A stretch of DNA of 64,000 bases from Megalonaias nervosa (GCA_016617855.1 JAECUM010001903.1:1-64000), one strand, 5' to 3'; counted from the first letter of the stretch, positions 24,308 through 34,911 are shown. Numbers and translations are program-made. Notes: generated by a model not told the origin, from the letters alone.

Positions 24308-24976
24308 TTAACCAAAAATTTTATCCAGACCTATACGATATCTGGATCTTGGGTCATGTAAATTTATTGTAATAAATCCAAACGGAACAGCTTGTGCTTT
24401 TGAAAAGAAGTTTTTAAATTTAATCATATCCATATCCCCTGAACACCAAGTATAATAAATATTCTGTAAAGTATAATTATCTACTCCATTAAACACGACT
24501 AAAATATTGCAGTTGTCTCTGATCACTTTAGGTATTTGTGTATATCGTTGTGTAACATAAATCACGTCAGTATTTTTATGTCTGCCTCGAGAAAATATTC
24601 TAGCTGGATTTGATTGTCTGTCCAGCATAACGTCATCGTACACCACTAAATTATTAATAAATCCATCTAGGTCATCTACAGATGGGGCTTCATCAATATC
24701 GGTAATAAAGTCAACAACATCATTATCGTCTTCATTCAGCAATTTTGCATTTTCATTAAAATCTTTAAGTACTTCGTAACACTGTTGATCATCTACAGAT
24801 GGCGCTACCAAATATAATCTATCCCACTTCAGCCATATCATTATTAGATTAAGCAATAATTGTGTTTTGCCTGATCCAGATGGGCTTATTATAATCATTC
24901 TAATATAATTTGGTAACTCTGGATGGTGTTTAACTGGTTTCTGTTTTTGTGTCGCAGAAAAGTCAATTATATCCAT
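24308..24976 (-). CDS. FtsK/A32-like genome-packaging ATPase (element 2A)
   Basis: An open 222-codon ORF. Walker A is SPSGSGKTQLLLNL at about residues 31-44, and Walker B is NNLVVYDDVMLD near residue 110. RHKNTDVIYVTQRYTQIP provides the downstream sensor-like motif. It belongs to the packaging ATPase family shared by Polintons, adintoviruses and nucleocytoplasmic large DNA viruses, which pumps DNA into capsids. The usual GPSGSGKT begins with Ser here (Gly in copy 2B), a small deviation. It starts about 12 bp from the divergent zinc-ribbon gene and ends at the TIR edge. Confidence 0.92.
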   Translation of the reverse strand: MDIIDFSATQKQKPVKHHPELPNYIRMIIISPSGSGKTQLLLNLIMIWLKWDRLYLVAPSVDDQQCYEVLKDFNENAKLLNEDDNDVVDFITDIDEAPSVDDLDGFINNLVVYDDVMLDRQSNPARIFSRGRHKNTDVIYVTQRYTQIPKVIRDNCNILVVFNGVDNYTLQNIYYTWCSGDMDMIKFKNFFSKAQAVPFGFITINLHDPRSRYRIGLDKIFG

Positions 24977-24988
24977 ATAATAAATAAC

Positions 24989-25087
24989 ATGGATTTATAT
25001 TGCGTTCGATGTAGAGCATCTACACCCACTGCTGAATTAACAACGATAACAGCGAAGAATAAACGACGTGCTTGTCTCCATGACTAA
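24989..25087 (+). CDS. 32-residue zinc-ribbon-type protein (element 2A)
   Basis: The ORF starts MDLYCVRCRAST, with a CxxC knuckle, and ends RRACLHD. Only one full Cys pair is present, so it may be shortened relative to the 64-residue type-1 homologue. It is conserved at 50,814-50,900 in 2B and as a relic in element 3, always just before PLA2. It overlaps the PLA2 start by 8 bp. Confidence 0.6.
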   Translation: MDLYCVRCRASTPTAELTTITAKNKRRACLHD

Positions 25088-25460
25088 GTCAGGAACAAAG
25101 ACAGGTGGAGATATTGCCGCTTCATTAGGGAAATTACCAGGAACTCCATGGGCTAAATACCTCGGTGAGAAACATCTTCCTGGATATAATTATTGTGGTC
25201 CTGGAACTCGACTTGATATCCGACTTGATGATCAAGATCAACCAAGACCAGGAGAGCATCCAATAAATAAGATTGATGAAGCATGTCATGTTCATGACGT
25301 TGCGTATAAAAGTAAAGATTTACAAAAAAGGCATCTCGCAGATGTAAAATTGATTCATGCGTTAAATTCTATACCTAATAAATCTGTCAGAGAAAAACTC
25401 GCTAGTTTTCTAGTAAAAACTGCCATGAAAGGTAAAATAATGTTAGGGGCTGGTAATTAA
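25080..25460 (+). CDS. PLA2-domain (VP1-like) protein (element 2A)
   Basis: An open ORF of 126 codons from ATG 25,080. LPGYNYCGPGTRLD is the calcium loop, IDEACHVHDVAYKS holds the catalytic His-Asp, and LADVKLIHAL is the following helix. These are features of the parvovirus VP1/phospholipase A2 domain used for endosome escape. The tail KGKIMLGAGN ends 16 bp before the integrase ATG, so the two are probably co-transcribed. An upstream in-frame GTG at 25,068 is possible but overlaps the previous gene more. Confidence 0.9.
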   Translation: MTKSGTKTGGDIAASLGKLPGTPWAKYLGEKHLPGYNYCGPGTRLDIRLDDQDQPRPGEHPINKIDEACHVHDVAYKSKDLQKRHLADVKLIHALNSIPNKSVREKLASFLVKTAMKGKIMLGAGN

Positions 25461-25476
25461 TTATATAACTATTATA

Positions 25477-26457
25477 ATGGAATCCATTTATTATAGCCCA
25501 AGAGGATATTGGAGAGGTAGAGCAGCGATTAGTAAACTTGCTGAAGCAGCAAAAGTCTCACGTTCTGTTGCTGCAGCGTGGTTAGCACGACAGGCAATAT
25601 GGCAAATTTATCTACCATCACCTAAAAAAATTCAGTACGCACATTTTGATGTCAGCACCCCTAATGAAGTTCATCAAGCAGATATTTTATTTTTACCACA
25701 TGACACCATTAAAATTAGTAGACGTTAATCACGCACGTACAAATACGCATTGACTGTCGTTGACGTTGCAAGTAGATATAAAGAAGCTCAACCATTATCA
25801 ACAAAAACAGCATCTGAAGTTGCATCTGCGTTTGAGCGAATTTATCAACGTGGTGGTCTACGATGGCCACAATTATTACAAGTTGATCCTGGCAAAGAAT
25901 TTCTTGGTGCAGTATTATCGTTGATGAATAAACATAACGTTAAAATCAGACGAGGACATACTGAAATTCATCGTGATCAGGCAATCGTTGAACGACTTAA
26001 TCGAACACTTGCTGAGCGGTTATTTGGATACCAATATGCAAAGGAAATATCTACTGACTTTAAGTCCGGTGAGAGATCTCGTGAATGGGTTGCAAGGTTA
26101 CCAAGTGTGATAGCTGCGTTAAATAACGAAATTACTCGTTCAACTTCCATGAAACCTTCTAATGCGATTACAAAAAAATATATGCCAATACAACGCCGTG
26201 AATCTTTCTCTCAACCAGTATTAGGTAATGTAACTGTATGATATTTATATGAACCTGGTGAACTTGAAGGTGGTAAAAAAAGAGCAACTCGTCCTATCTG
26301 GAGTGTGACTACACATACAATTTCTAGCGTGGTTAGATCCACGGGTAGACCTGCAATCTACAGACTGGATTCTACTGCTCCTCAACGTGGATTTGTGCGT
26401 GAACAATTACAAGTAATTCCTAAAGACACACAATTACCACCACATACAATTACATAA
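25477..26457 (+). pseudogene. Polinton integrase with two in-frame stops (element 2A)
   Basis: A single 327-codon frame is broken only by TAA at 25,726-25,728 (Gln in copy 2B) and TGA at 26,239-26,241 (Arg in 2B). The N-terminus has SPRGYWRGRAAISKL. The catalytic residues lie in LTVVDVASRYKE (Asp), LLQVDPGKEF (Asp) and DQAIVERLNRTLAE (Glu). The C-terminal domain carries PIWSVTTH and RPAIYRLDS and no chromodomain, unlike the type-1 integrase. It would insert the element into DNA. It is convergent with the Pol-like/helicase gene. Confidence 0.92.
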
Positions 26458-29400
26458 CCAGAACCTCTACGTCGATTACATTCAAGTCAGGTCAGCATCA
26501 CATTATCACGTGTATGACCAAGATCACTATTAATTCTGTCTACGGTAAATTGTCTTGGATTATTATTCGAATATTGCCACAACATATTACAGTTACAGCT
26601 TGCACAATGATTATTCTGTCGTTGTTTTAGTGTTATAATAAATTCAGTATCAATATCAAAGTCACGATTATTTTTTTTGTCACATTGCTTATAACTAGAT
26701 AGTTTTTTTCTTATTACGTCATTACTAACAGTTTGATCATTATTTTCTGTAAAATTCATAATAACCCTATGTAGTTGATATATTCTTCTAACTCGAGAAA
26801 CTGCGAGATAAACTAAATTTGACCATTCGATCCGATCATCTATAATCCAGATATTTGTATCAGAAATAGTTAATCCCTGTGACGAATGAATCGTTATAGC
26901 GTATCCTAACGTCCACGGTGATTTATTCATACTCAGTGCATTCTCAACAACATTAATATCGACTAAAATAATATCATTCAAGACAAGATTCTGTATTCCA
27001 CCACCAGGAATTTCAGCTTCAATATTCTGTCGTCGAGTATCTGCTCGGCGATAACATAATGGTACAGGTAGATCTGAAAACTTTTCTTTATGTAACAGAA
27101 ATAATTTCTCCTGTAGTTCATCACGAACTATCTTTCTACTTGCAACTATTAAATCAGCGGGATTCCATAAACTCAGAAAATCATTCATTGTAGTCTCTGG
27201 AATTACTCCTCGCATTATTTCACATTGTATTTTATCTGTCTGTAGTCTGATTAATCTTTTAAGTTCTTTCAGCGGTTCATCAATAGCTCTTTGGTCATCA
27301 TTTATTTCTTCATAATAATCTACGTTATTCTTCAGCCATTCATGTGGAGACTGTCCAATAAAGGGTGGTGGTTGACCATGATCACCACACATTATTACAG
27401 CAGTATTCTTTGTCAATAACCAATCAAGAAATGTTTTTAATATTTCTAACGACACCGTGTCTACCTCGTCCCATATAATATATTTAGGTATATATTTCTC
27501 GCCCATTCGTTCAGGAGTCCATGTGTCTCCACACCATCTAAAGAAACTATGATATGTACATGATTTTACTCCTCGTTCTTTTATTTCCATGGCTAATTTA
27601 TGTGTCGGTGTCAAAACAATTATATCTGAATTATTATTCATGAATAATTTAATCACACGTGTTGTTTTGCCTGAACCACCGCATCCGTTAAGATAAACAG
27701 TTTTATGTCTAGCCACAGGATGATATACAGATGGTGCTGATGACTTTGATGCTTGATTATTATTTTTGTAATATATTTCCTTAATTTCAACGTCGGCAGA
27801 TTCAGAATAACTAAGTATATTTTCTTATTTTGTTCTCCATGATCCCCATTCACCATTACCACGTAGCGGTTTTAACAAATCTGTGTAATTTTTATTTATG
27901 TAGAACGAATCTGTAGCAACTCTGACAGCGTAACAAGAAAATCTGTTTATCATAGACAGTAGATTTATCGAAACATATGCCAACATCGATGATCTTAAAT
28001 GAGCAAAATTGCGGTGAGTCACCATCAAGATAGCTCACAATTGTACCTAGTTTGGTTCCGTCTGATAAATAAGCATTACATCGGCTTATAAATGTGTTTT
28101 TCGTCGTTGTATCAGCGATTATAAACTCGAGTTCAGCATCGTCCATAATCAATCTTGTACAGTGTCTTTTATGATCATATGCTCCTCCTTGAGTAAATTT
28201 ACCAATTATCTTTCTACCAAGATCTTTTGCAAGTTTCTCATTATGCTCATGTCTGCATTTACGTATATTATTAGTAATTTTAATAATGTCATCTTCATTA
28301 AGATCAGGAAATTCTTTCCTGGCATCATCAAAATTAAATCTATTTGGTTCTGGTAACCAAACTTGCTTTTGTAACCGATACGATATAATTGCTTCACTCA
28401 CCTTCAATAATGTTAAAATTCCTACATCAAGCATATATCGCAATAGTATTGGAACCAAACATTTTTCTAAAAAATGTCTTCCAAACTAAGCATAAGTAAT
28501 CGGATGGAGATTTTCTGCAAACTCAAATGATTCTACATGAGCAAATCCGGTTAAACCAAAATCTGGTAAATGTCCGTTTATCGCAACTCTGGTCATCTCA
28601 TGGGATGGATGTCCAAATCTCTTAAAGTATTGAGAACATTCTCCGTATCCAAGAAAACTCCCAGGATAACATGCTACAATATCAATTGAGATAACGTCAT
28701 TATACTTATATTTAGTATTCCACAATCCTCCGTGTCCATAGTCTACACAGCTTTTATGGATATCTTCAAGAAATTCCGATCGTGTTGGTTTACATAAATT
28801 GAGCAAAGTGAGCAGCAACTGATGGAACTGTAAAACAATTATTTAAGAATTCTCCAACCTTGGTATCGCCTGAAGTATATTTTAATGCTAGTTTTTTCAT
28901 TTCCTCGTGTACGGTAAATATCACCATTAGGCCGTATAAACTGACCATAATAATCATATTCTGAACTTTGAAATAACCAAACAGATACAGGATCGTTTTA
29001 AGGATATTTTTGATTTATCAAAAATATGACCATCATAAAATTTAACCGTTCTGTCTAGTGGAAATATTGTTACAGCATTAATCCATGCATGTGCATTATG
29101 ATCAATGATATCTATCGAAGCTCCTCTTGATTCATATTTCGATTTATATAAAATCTCTCCGGTTAACGTCTTCACTGTTATTGGAAATTTTAATAGCTTT
29201 CCCAACTCAGCAACATCTTTAATAGATGCTCCAGTATCTTTAACTGATTCTGCCCACGTATTTATTTTTTACGTCGTAAATCTGTTAAACCATTACCAGG
29301 TATCGCATTTATGAATGTTCTGTAACTCGTTCAGCTACACAGTTTATTCTTGACTCTGACAGTCTCATCGGTTTGAGATCCCCAACGTCAGGTTTATTAT

Positions 29401-29872
29401 TCAGCGGATATATTGCATATACAACCGCAGTAACGGGATATGTACGTTCATAATACGGTTTATCAACACCGGTCAATATTCCTGGTTTGGAATTTTTGTC
29501 TAATAAAACAATATTATTTCCCGATTGCACTCGTACTGGATCACGCTTGTCACGAATAATCCAAGTATCATCGTCTGTCCTTACAATAAATTTTATCAAA
29601 ATAAAATATTTTTGATCATCAAGGTGATTAATAATTGCTTTTCCTCGTTTGTGATTCATTATAGTATCGACAATATTTCCGATTCTGAATGTTGACCATA
29701 CATGAGCAGCACCACTATTACGAAATTCCTTCTTTGCTTCACGGATACGTTCGGTTATATCCTCATTTGTTAAAGCTATATCTTGCATCAAAGTACTAAA
29801 TTTATATTCTGATAGTCTGTCAAGATCAAATCTAGGTCTATAAGGTTCAACTTTGGATAATTTATTATCCAT
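26440..29872 (-). pseudogene. Divergent PolB-like region fused to SF1 helicase and HNH (element 2A)
   Basis: A minus-strand gene of about 1,140 codons in several frames. N-terminal part: YGHGGLWNTKYKYND, then a motif-A-like DIVACYPGSFLG, a motif-B-like GRKIIGKFTQGG and a motif-C-like VRVATDSFYI. C-terminal part: SF1 helicase with Walker A NGCGGSGKTTRVIKLF, YIIWDEVDT, MCGDHGQPPPF and ITIHSSQGLTI. The end is an HNH-like zinc site (CASCNCNML, then FTVDRINSDLGHTRDNVML) cut by a TGA at 26,485-26,487. It takes the place of PolB. Frameshifts cluster between 27,830 and 29,310. The polymerase assignment is tentative (about 0.7); the helicase is firm. Confidence 0.8.
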
Positions 29873-29916
29873 TATAATTAAGACAAATATTTAAATTAAA
29901 TTTTAGTATATATATA

Positions 29917-30237
29917 ATGATTGAAACAAAGAATAAATGTATTTGGCTCAAAATTGGATATACTTCTCCTTGTAACAAAGCATGCGTGAATGAATTCTGC
30001 TACTACCATATGCAAAGCGTTAAAAATGGGAGTCTGGGACCAAAACCGTGTGTGCAATGTGGTGTTGGAGTCAGAGGAAAAACTCAGTTATGTGTAAAAT
30101 GCGGCGGTAAAAAATATAGAGAATTAAAACGATATTATGACAAAAAAGATAATATTTTGACATCGTCAGGTAAATCTCCTATAAAAACCGTAGAAGATTA
30201 TCTGGACAGATTTGAAAACAATGATTTAAACAAATAA
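29917..30237 (+). CDS. Cys-rich zinc-binding protein (element 2A)
   Basis: An intact 106-codon ORF. Cys spacing suggests two zinc sites: an N-terminal C-C-C-C-H cluster (CNKACVNEFCYYHM) and a ribbon CVQCG...CVKCGGKKYRE. The C-terminal third is charged. I do not recognise a named family. It is divergent from the Pol-like gene by 44 bp with a TATATATATAA run before the ATG, and may be a small regulator or DNA-binding protein. Confidence 0.65.
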   Translation: MIETKNKCIWLKIGYTSPCNKACVNEFCYYHMQSVKNGSLGPKPCVQCGVGVRGKTQLCVKCGGKKYRELKRYYDKKDNILTSSGKSPIKTVEDYLDRFENNDLNK

Positions 30238-30252
30238 TATTATATATATAAA

Positions 30253-30753
30253 TGGAGCAAAACGAATTTGTGACACATCTAGTATGTACAAATTACGAAG
30301 CATTCCGAGATGGTGTAATCAGACACTGTCGATTAAAAAAGACCAGTTGGTAATCTTGATAAATTTGGTTATCTCAAATTCCGTGCTGGGAAAAATAAAT
30401 GTTATTTCTCACATATATTCATATTCGAATGTTTTCATGGAGTCGTTAAAAATGGACTTGTAGTTGATCACATTGATGGAGATCCCAAAAATAATCATTT
30501 ATTTAACCTGCAAACTATCACACAGAGTCAGAAGTCTGCACGTGGAAATACAGGAAGGTGTAAAAAGTTTGCAAGAAGATCTATTAAATCCGTAAATACA
30601 GAAACAGGCCAAGAAATAACTTTTCCATCAATAAATGCAGTTGCAAAACATTTTGGCACACATCCACAATCGGTACAATTTGTCGTAAATAAAACATACA
30701 AATCTGCATATTCAATAAAATATGATCAGTCGATAATATTTGAATATTTTTAA
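30253..30753 (+). pseudogene. HNH endonuclease, frameshifted (element 2A)
   Basis: The ORF begins MEQNEFVTHLVCTNYEAF and stops after 33 codons. A one-base shift restores a frame with HIFIFECFHG, NGLVVDHIDGDPKNNH and QTITQSQKS (the HNH_3 site), and a NUMOD1-like ITFPSINAVAKHFG. It is a single-module version of the type-1 HNH proteins, lacking their degenerate first unit. It starts 15 bp after the Cys-rich gene. Confidence 0.8.
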
Positions 30754-30813
30754 CTCTGTACTCTTAATAAATAAATATTGTTTTTAATACTGTATATAGT
30801 TTGACTCTGTCAA

Positions 30814-31212
30814 TTATTTCCAATCAATCATGACACCTTCACTCTCAGTGTCATTGACAGAATCAAATAACATAATTTTTCTTAGTTGCATTACACGATT
30901 GTCCACAATCTCCTTTTTCTCGTATTCAAGAGACAATTCAGTTCTTATTTTTTCGATTGAACGTGCAAGAGGCGCAAACAGTTTTACCTGTTTGCCATTT
31001 ACCATTGCCAAGGATTCTAACATAGACTGATAAATTGATTTCACGAATCTATGATTAGAAGGTAATGTGTATTTATTTTAAAATTTTCGTTGTTTTAATA
31101 TTTCAAAATCGCATAATATTTTCTCAGGATCGAGATTATCAGAGAGATTTATTTCGTCATGTTTTAATTTTTTAATAGCGGAGATAATAGCATTAATATT
31201 TTCTTGGTTCAT
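30814..31212 (-). pseudogene. Unknown 133-codon protein with one internal stop (element 2A)
   Basis: From ATG 31,212 (MNQENINAIISAIKKL) one frame runs to 30,814 with a single TAA near 31,080 after QRKF. The distal part contains MLESLAMVNGKQVKLFAPLA. The protein is helical-looking and charged. No family is recognised. It faces the non-coding gap on one side and the HNH gene convergently on the other. Confidence 0.55.
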
Positions 31213-31354
31213 TATATAATAATTATTTCTTTAAAATAATAATCAGTTTTGAATAATTCTAAATCATATTATAAAAATTGTAGTCCCCATAACCCTATGT
31301 GAACCCCTAGATTGTCAAACAACATTCTAGCAGGCTCAGAAGGTCAGAGAGGAC

Positions 31355-31720
31355 TGTTTTTTGATTATGATTATATACATATGATTATGATTATATACAT
31401 ATGATTATGATTATATACATATGATTGTATGATCTTGATTATATATACATATGATTTTGATTCTATTTTTGCAGACGGCACAAACACATAATTGTATGAT
31501 CATGATTATATATACATATGATTTTGATTCTATTTTTTGCAGACGGCGCAAACATATAATTGTATGATTGTATGATTATGATTATATACATATGATTATG
31601 ACGGCACAAAACACAGAATCCTAATTACAGTAGCGTATTTACAGCAATTATATTTACAGTAGCGTATTTACAGCAATTATATTTACAGTAGCGTATTTAC
31701 AGTAACGTATTTACATATAT
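31355..31720. repeat. Cluster of tandem repeats
   Basis: Four 19-20-bp units of GATTATGATTATATACATAT (31,363-31,440) are followed by two longer units containing GCAGACGGCACAAACA. Then come three 29-bp units of AGTAGCGTATTTACAGCAAT (31,620-31,710). No coding function is seen. Confidence 0.9.
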
Positions 31721-31794
31721 TTAGATATTTACAGGGAGGCACAAACACATAAATGTATGATTCTATGAATATGAATATATACAAATGGTGATGA

Positions 31795-32065
31795 CGGGGG
31801 AATCGTGTCTACGTCCAACAGATTTTGTACACTCTCCCCCCATGCAAACCCCGGGGAGTGCAAAAGTTCACCCACCATATGGTTACATGGTGGGAAAGCT
31901 GTATTATATTTCTGTTGGGTTTCGTACCCCCAATTATGAATAGCAACCGTCGCCGAATGCAAGATAATATATCTTTAGCATTTTTGGAGACTCGAACACA
32001 CAGAGAATCTTCAGAACTTTGATCTACGTCCAAACGCCTTAACACCTCGGCCACCGCTCTCTTAT
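31795..32065 (-). mobile_element. tRNA-Leu-like SINE inside element 2A
   Basis: Read on the minus strand, it has A box GGTGGCCGAGGTGTTAAG and B-box-like TGTTCGAGTCTCC, then a body with AATTGGGGGTACG and GGGGTTTGCATGGGGG and an end at TCTGTTGGACGTAG. The body matches the SINE at 17,625-17,880, so two copies of one family sit in the two nested elements. Confidence 0.75.
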
Positions 32066-32507
32066 GAATATACAGTTAAATTTAAGCATATAAACTATTT
32101 GCACTGTCTCACATGTGATTACTCTGGACTTGTATTTACTAATAGAATAAAATCAGTTATTGTAGAACTGTAGCGTGAATTTACTTCAATTTTTCAAACA
32201 TAATTCATAAAATAATCGCATATTACATTTTCTGTATGAGTTATCGTTCGTTAGGTCAAAATACATGTGTTAGAGCTAAAAATAACTCTGATTTGTATCA
32301 ACGCACTTGCATATAAACCGACGTGAATTTAAGGTTATCAGAGTCAAAAGATGCATCAATATCCCTCTCTGTTACAAATTGCTGCTTCACTAACAACTAA
32401 TTGCTTACAGAGAACAAAGAAATCACTAAATAATTAACCAAAACAAGATATATTCGTTGTCTATAAATCAAACGTAGAAGTAAGGGAGATAATCGTTTAA
32501 TTTGCTC

Positions 32508-32570
<63 letters not shown>

Positions 32571-32900
32571 GAGTTATCTCGCTTCATTATATGTACAATT
32601 GCTTTAATCATAGGAATTGATTATTATTCAGATTTTAATGATTTTGATTAGAAAAAAAAGAAATTTATGACCATTTCATTAACAATAGTACCATTTAGCC
32701 CATCAGATAAAGAAATATGTAACTATTTCATTAATCAGAGTACCTATTTACCGTTCAGAAAAAGAAATTTCTAACTATTTCATGAATCAGAGTATATATT
32801 TACCCATCAGATTATGAAAAATCAGTAAAAAAAATATATTATTTCAGAATCAGATTATTTTTTTCCCCTGATTATATCAGGAAATATTTACTCGGACGTT
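32066..32900. other. Non-coding part of element 2A with (GA)n
   Basis: No gene is recognised. A perfect AG run occupies 32,511-32,568. Between 32,690 and 32,870, three imperfect direct repeats share AAGAAATTT and AACTATTTCAT with spacing near 60 bp. Confidence 0.7.
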
Positions 32901-34373
32901 CTACGAGCGTACATATAGATTAATATGCAGTAATTCCTCTCTTAAATCCAAAATGTATCCTGTCTGGTCAGTACGTTTGAAATTTATTCTTGACAATAAT
33001 GGATTATGTACACGTAGATAAACTGGATTAATTGGCTCAGATACAATTAACCACCCTGGAGGCACTTGAGGACTAAATGAATATAATATATACCCTTGTT
33101 GAGCTTGAGTGGATTTTTCAAGATCTACTTGATAGCTGTCATCAATTACGTCGCATACTAAATTGACTGCGATCGTTGATGTTATATTAACAATACCAGG
33201 TGAGATATGGCGGCCTCCACCATGTGGATCATTATTATATTTAAGAATGGTTGGTGGCGGGATTAATTTTTTCCATGAGTTACATATTCTTTTAAAATGT
33301 TCATCAATAAGATCATTAACTGATTTCTTTAGCTCTTCAGAGTTAAATCCAGGAATTACAAACTTTGGCCGCTGTTCTTCTGTAATTTTATAAAATTTAA
33401 GAAATACTGTTTTAAATAAACGTTTATAACTTACACGCTGAATAGGACCATCTTCATTAACCATGTAAGTATTAAGAAATCTATCTGCTGGTGCGTTTAA
33501 TGTTTTTTCTCTGTCAACTATAGCCTTATTTACATATTCTAAGTCTGATGCAACTTGATTCAAATGTATTGTTTCAATTATTTGATTTTTTAAGTCATCG
33601 TCATAAACAGTGTTGATGCTGAAAAATAAATTTCTTAGATCATTCAGTACTCGTTCATGTTTAGATTTAATTGGTCTTGATTTTGAGTTAATTTCTTCAA
33701 CGTTAATTGTTGATATTCTTGTTGTACCTTTACCCGGAACGAAATCTATAAAATGATTATAATTTTTATAACCACGATAAGCACCCGGACTCTCTATATA
33801 TGGATAAGTTTTTCGATATTCTGGAAGTTTTATAAATTTTTCAACATTTATAACGAAATCAGATCGTTTTGGTGCAGGTGGTCCTTGATAAACTGGTTCA
33901 AATTCAGGCCATCCTAACACTGATCTAATCGAACTTTGATAAATATCTACAGAATAATCAGGGGAATTTATTTCAATCACCGCTGATAATGTTGGTTCGT
34001 AAACAGTAATTGCTATCATTAATTCTTTTCCTGTAATAGATTTAATTCTACGTTGAAACTCATCATTAATCTGTTCTATTTGATAACTGCCCGTTGGAAT
34101 AGCAACAACTTGCCAATCAGGAGTTCCATCAGGCTTATTCTTATTAGCGAATACCAGCGAATTATTTGGCTGTATTCCACCAAATGGATTTGATCTAATA
34201 TTTGGCCAGCTATAATAAGCTCGCAATTGTGCTAGGGCTATTTCCTTTGCTGGAATTGCGGTTGGAAAGTTAACGTTAAACTCAGGATTGGTCGAACTTA
34301 ATGAGATCATCGTAGTTTTTGACGGGGTTGTATTAACGACGATCTGCTGAAGTAGATCTCTTGAGTCAGTCAT
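32901..34373 (-). CDS. Penton (single jelly-roll) protein with large insertion (element 2A)
   Basis: An intact 490-codon ORF. The C-terminal block (VNLVCDVIDDS, YILYSFSPQVPPGWLI, and INFKRTDQTGYILDLREE) matches the type-1 penton at 42,905-43,655 and the general Polinton penton pattern. The N-terminal part (LSSTNPEFNVNFP, IALAQLRAYYSWPNI) corresponds to the start of that family. Between about residues 170 and 385 lies some 215 residues absent from the type-1 protein. Pentons cap the capsid vertices and carry the fibre. It overlaps the upstream membrane-protein gene by 8 bp. Confidence 0.82.
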   Translation of the reverse strand: MTDSRDLLQQIVVNTTPSKTTMISLSSTNPEFNVNFPTAIPAKEIALAQLRAYYSWPNIRSNPFGGIQPNNSLVFANKNKPDGTPDWQVVAIPTGSYQIEQINDEFQRRIKSITGKELMIAITVYEPTLSAVIEINSPDYSVDIYQSSIRSVLGWPEFEPVYQGPPAPKRSDFVINVEKFIKLPEYRKTYPYIESPGAYRGYKNYNHFIDFVPGKGTTRISTINVEEINSKSRPIKSKHERVLNDLRNLFFSINTVYDDDLKNQIIETIHLNQVASDLEYVNKAIVDREKTLNAPADRFLNTYMVNEDGPIQRVSYKRLFKTVFLKFYKITEEQRPKFVIPGFNSEELKKSVNDLIDEHFKRICNSWKKLIPPPTILKYNNDPHGGGRHISPGIVNITSTIAVNLVCDVIDDSYQVDLEKSTQAQQGYILYSFSPQVPPGWLIVSEPINPVYLRVHNPLLSRINFKRTDQTGYILDLREELLHINLYVRS

Positions 34374-34887
34374 TATTATTATTGTTATTATTTAATTCGC
34401 CTTGGTTATTGGGAGTGACTTTGTCTCTAAATGCTTCATCGTAGGTTTTCATTATCGTTGCGAACTCCTCATCAGATATTTTACCATCACTGAGGTAGAA
34501 CGAAATATTGGACGATAATGTAGAATAGGCTGTTGTTGCTGTATGTAATTTTATTATATACTCGTGTAATTTAGTATTTGTACATGCGAATATCTTTTTA
34601 GCTATAATACTAAGAATACCTGCGATAGTCGTTGAAGTTGAAACGATAATTGTTACAACTGCAGGCGCCGTCATTGTTATTGTTGATAATAATAATCCGA
34701 CCCCAGCAACAATAGCGGAAACTGAGTAAACAATTATATCAATGACAACCATACGTCTGCGATATTTTTTTACTTTTACTGTATAATCGTCGATTATATT
34801 TTTTAATTCAGTCTGACATTTACACACTTGATTATATCTGTGACGCTGAACGTCGATGTAGGACTGAGGTCCTTGGTTTTGATCCAT
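34366..34887 (-). CDS. Two-pass membrane protein (element 2A)
   Basis: An intact 173-codon ORF. Two hydrophobic segments (VVIDIIVYSVSAIVAGVGLL and APAVVTIIVSTSTTIAGILS) lie at about residues 47-66 and 73-92. A C-terminal LSDGKISDEEFATIM resembles an EF-hand-like turn seen in other Polinton membrane proteins, and the tail is Asn-rich. A possible virion membrane protein. A broken counterpart in element 1A lies near 48,500-48,920. Confidence 0.7.
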   Translation of the reverse strand: MDQNQGPQSYIDVQRHRYNQVCKCQTELKNIIDDYTVKVKKYRRRMVVIDIIVYSVSAIVAGVGLLLSTITMTAPAVVTIIVSTSTTIAGILSIIAKKIFACTNTKLHEYIIKLHTATTAYSTLSSNISFYLSDGKISDEEFATIMKTYDEAFRDKVTPNNQGELNNNNNNND

Positions 34888-34911
34888 TATACAATGACGT
34901 TAAGTAATTAA

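Noticed and set aside
26487..27716. SF1 helicase as evidence of a Helitron
   Set aside because: No HUH Rep domain, no TC...CTRR ends; the gene sits inside a TIR-bounded element with capsid genes.
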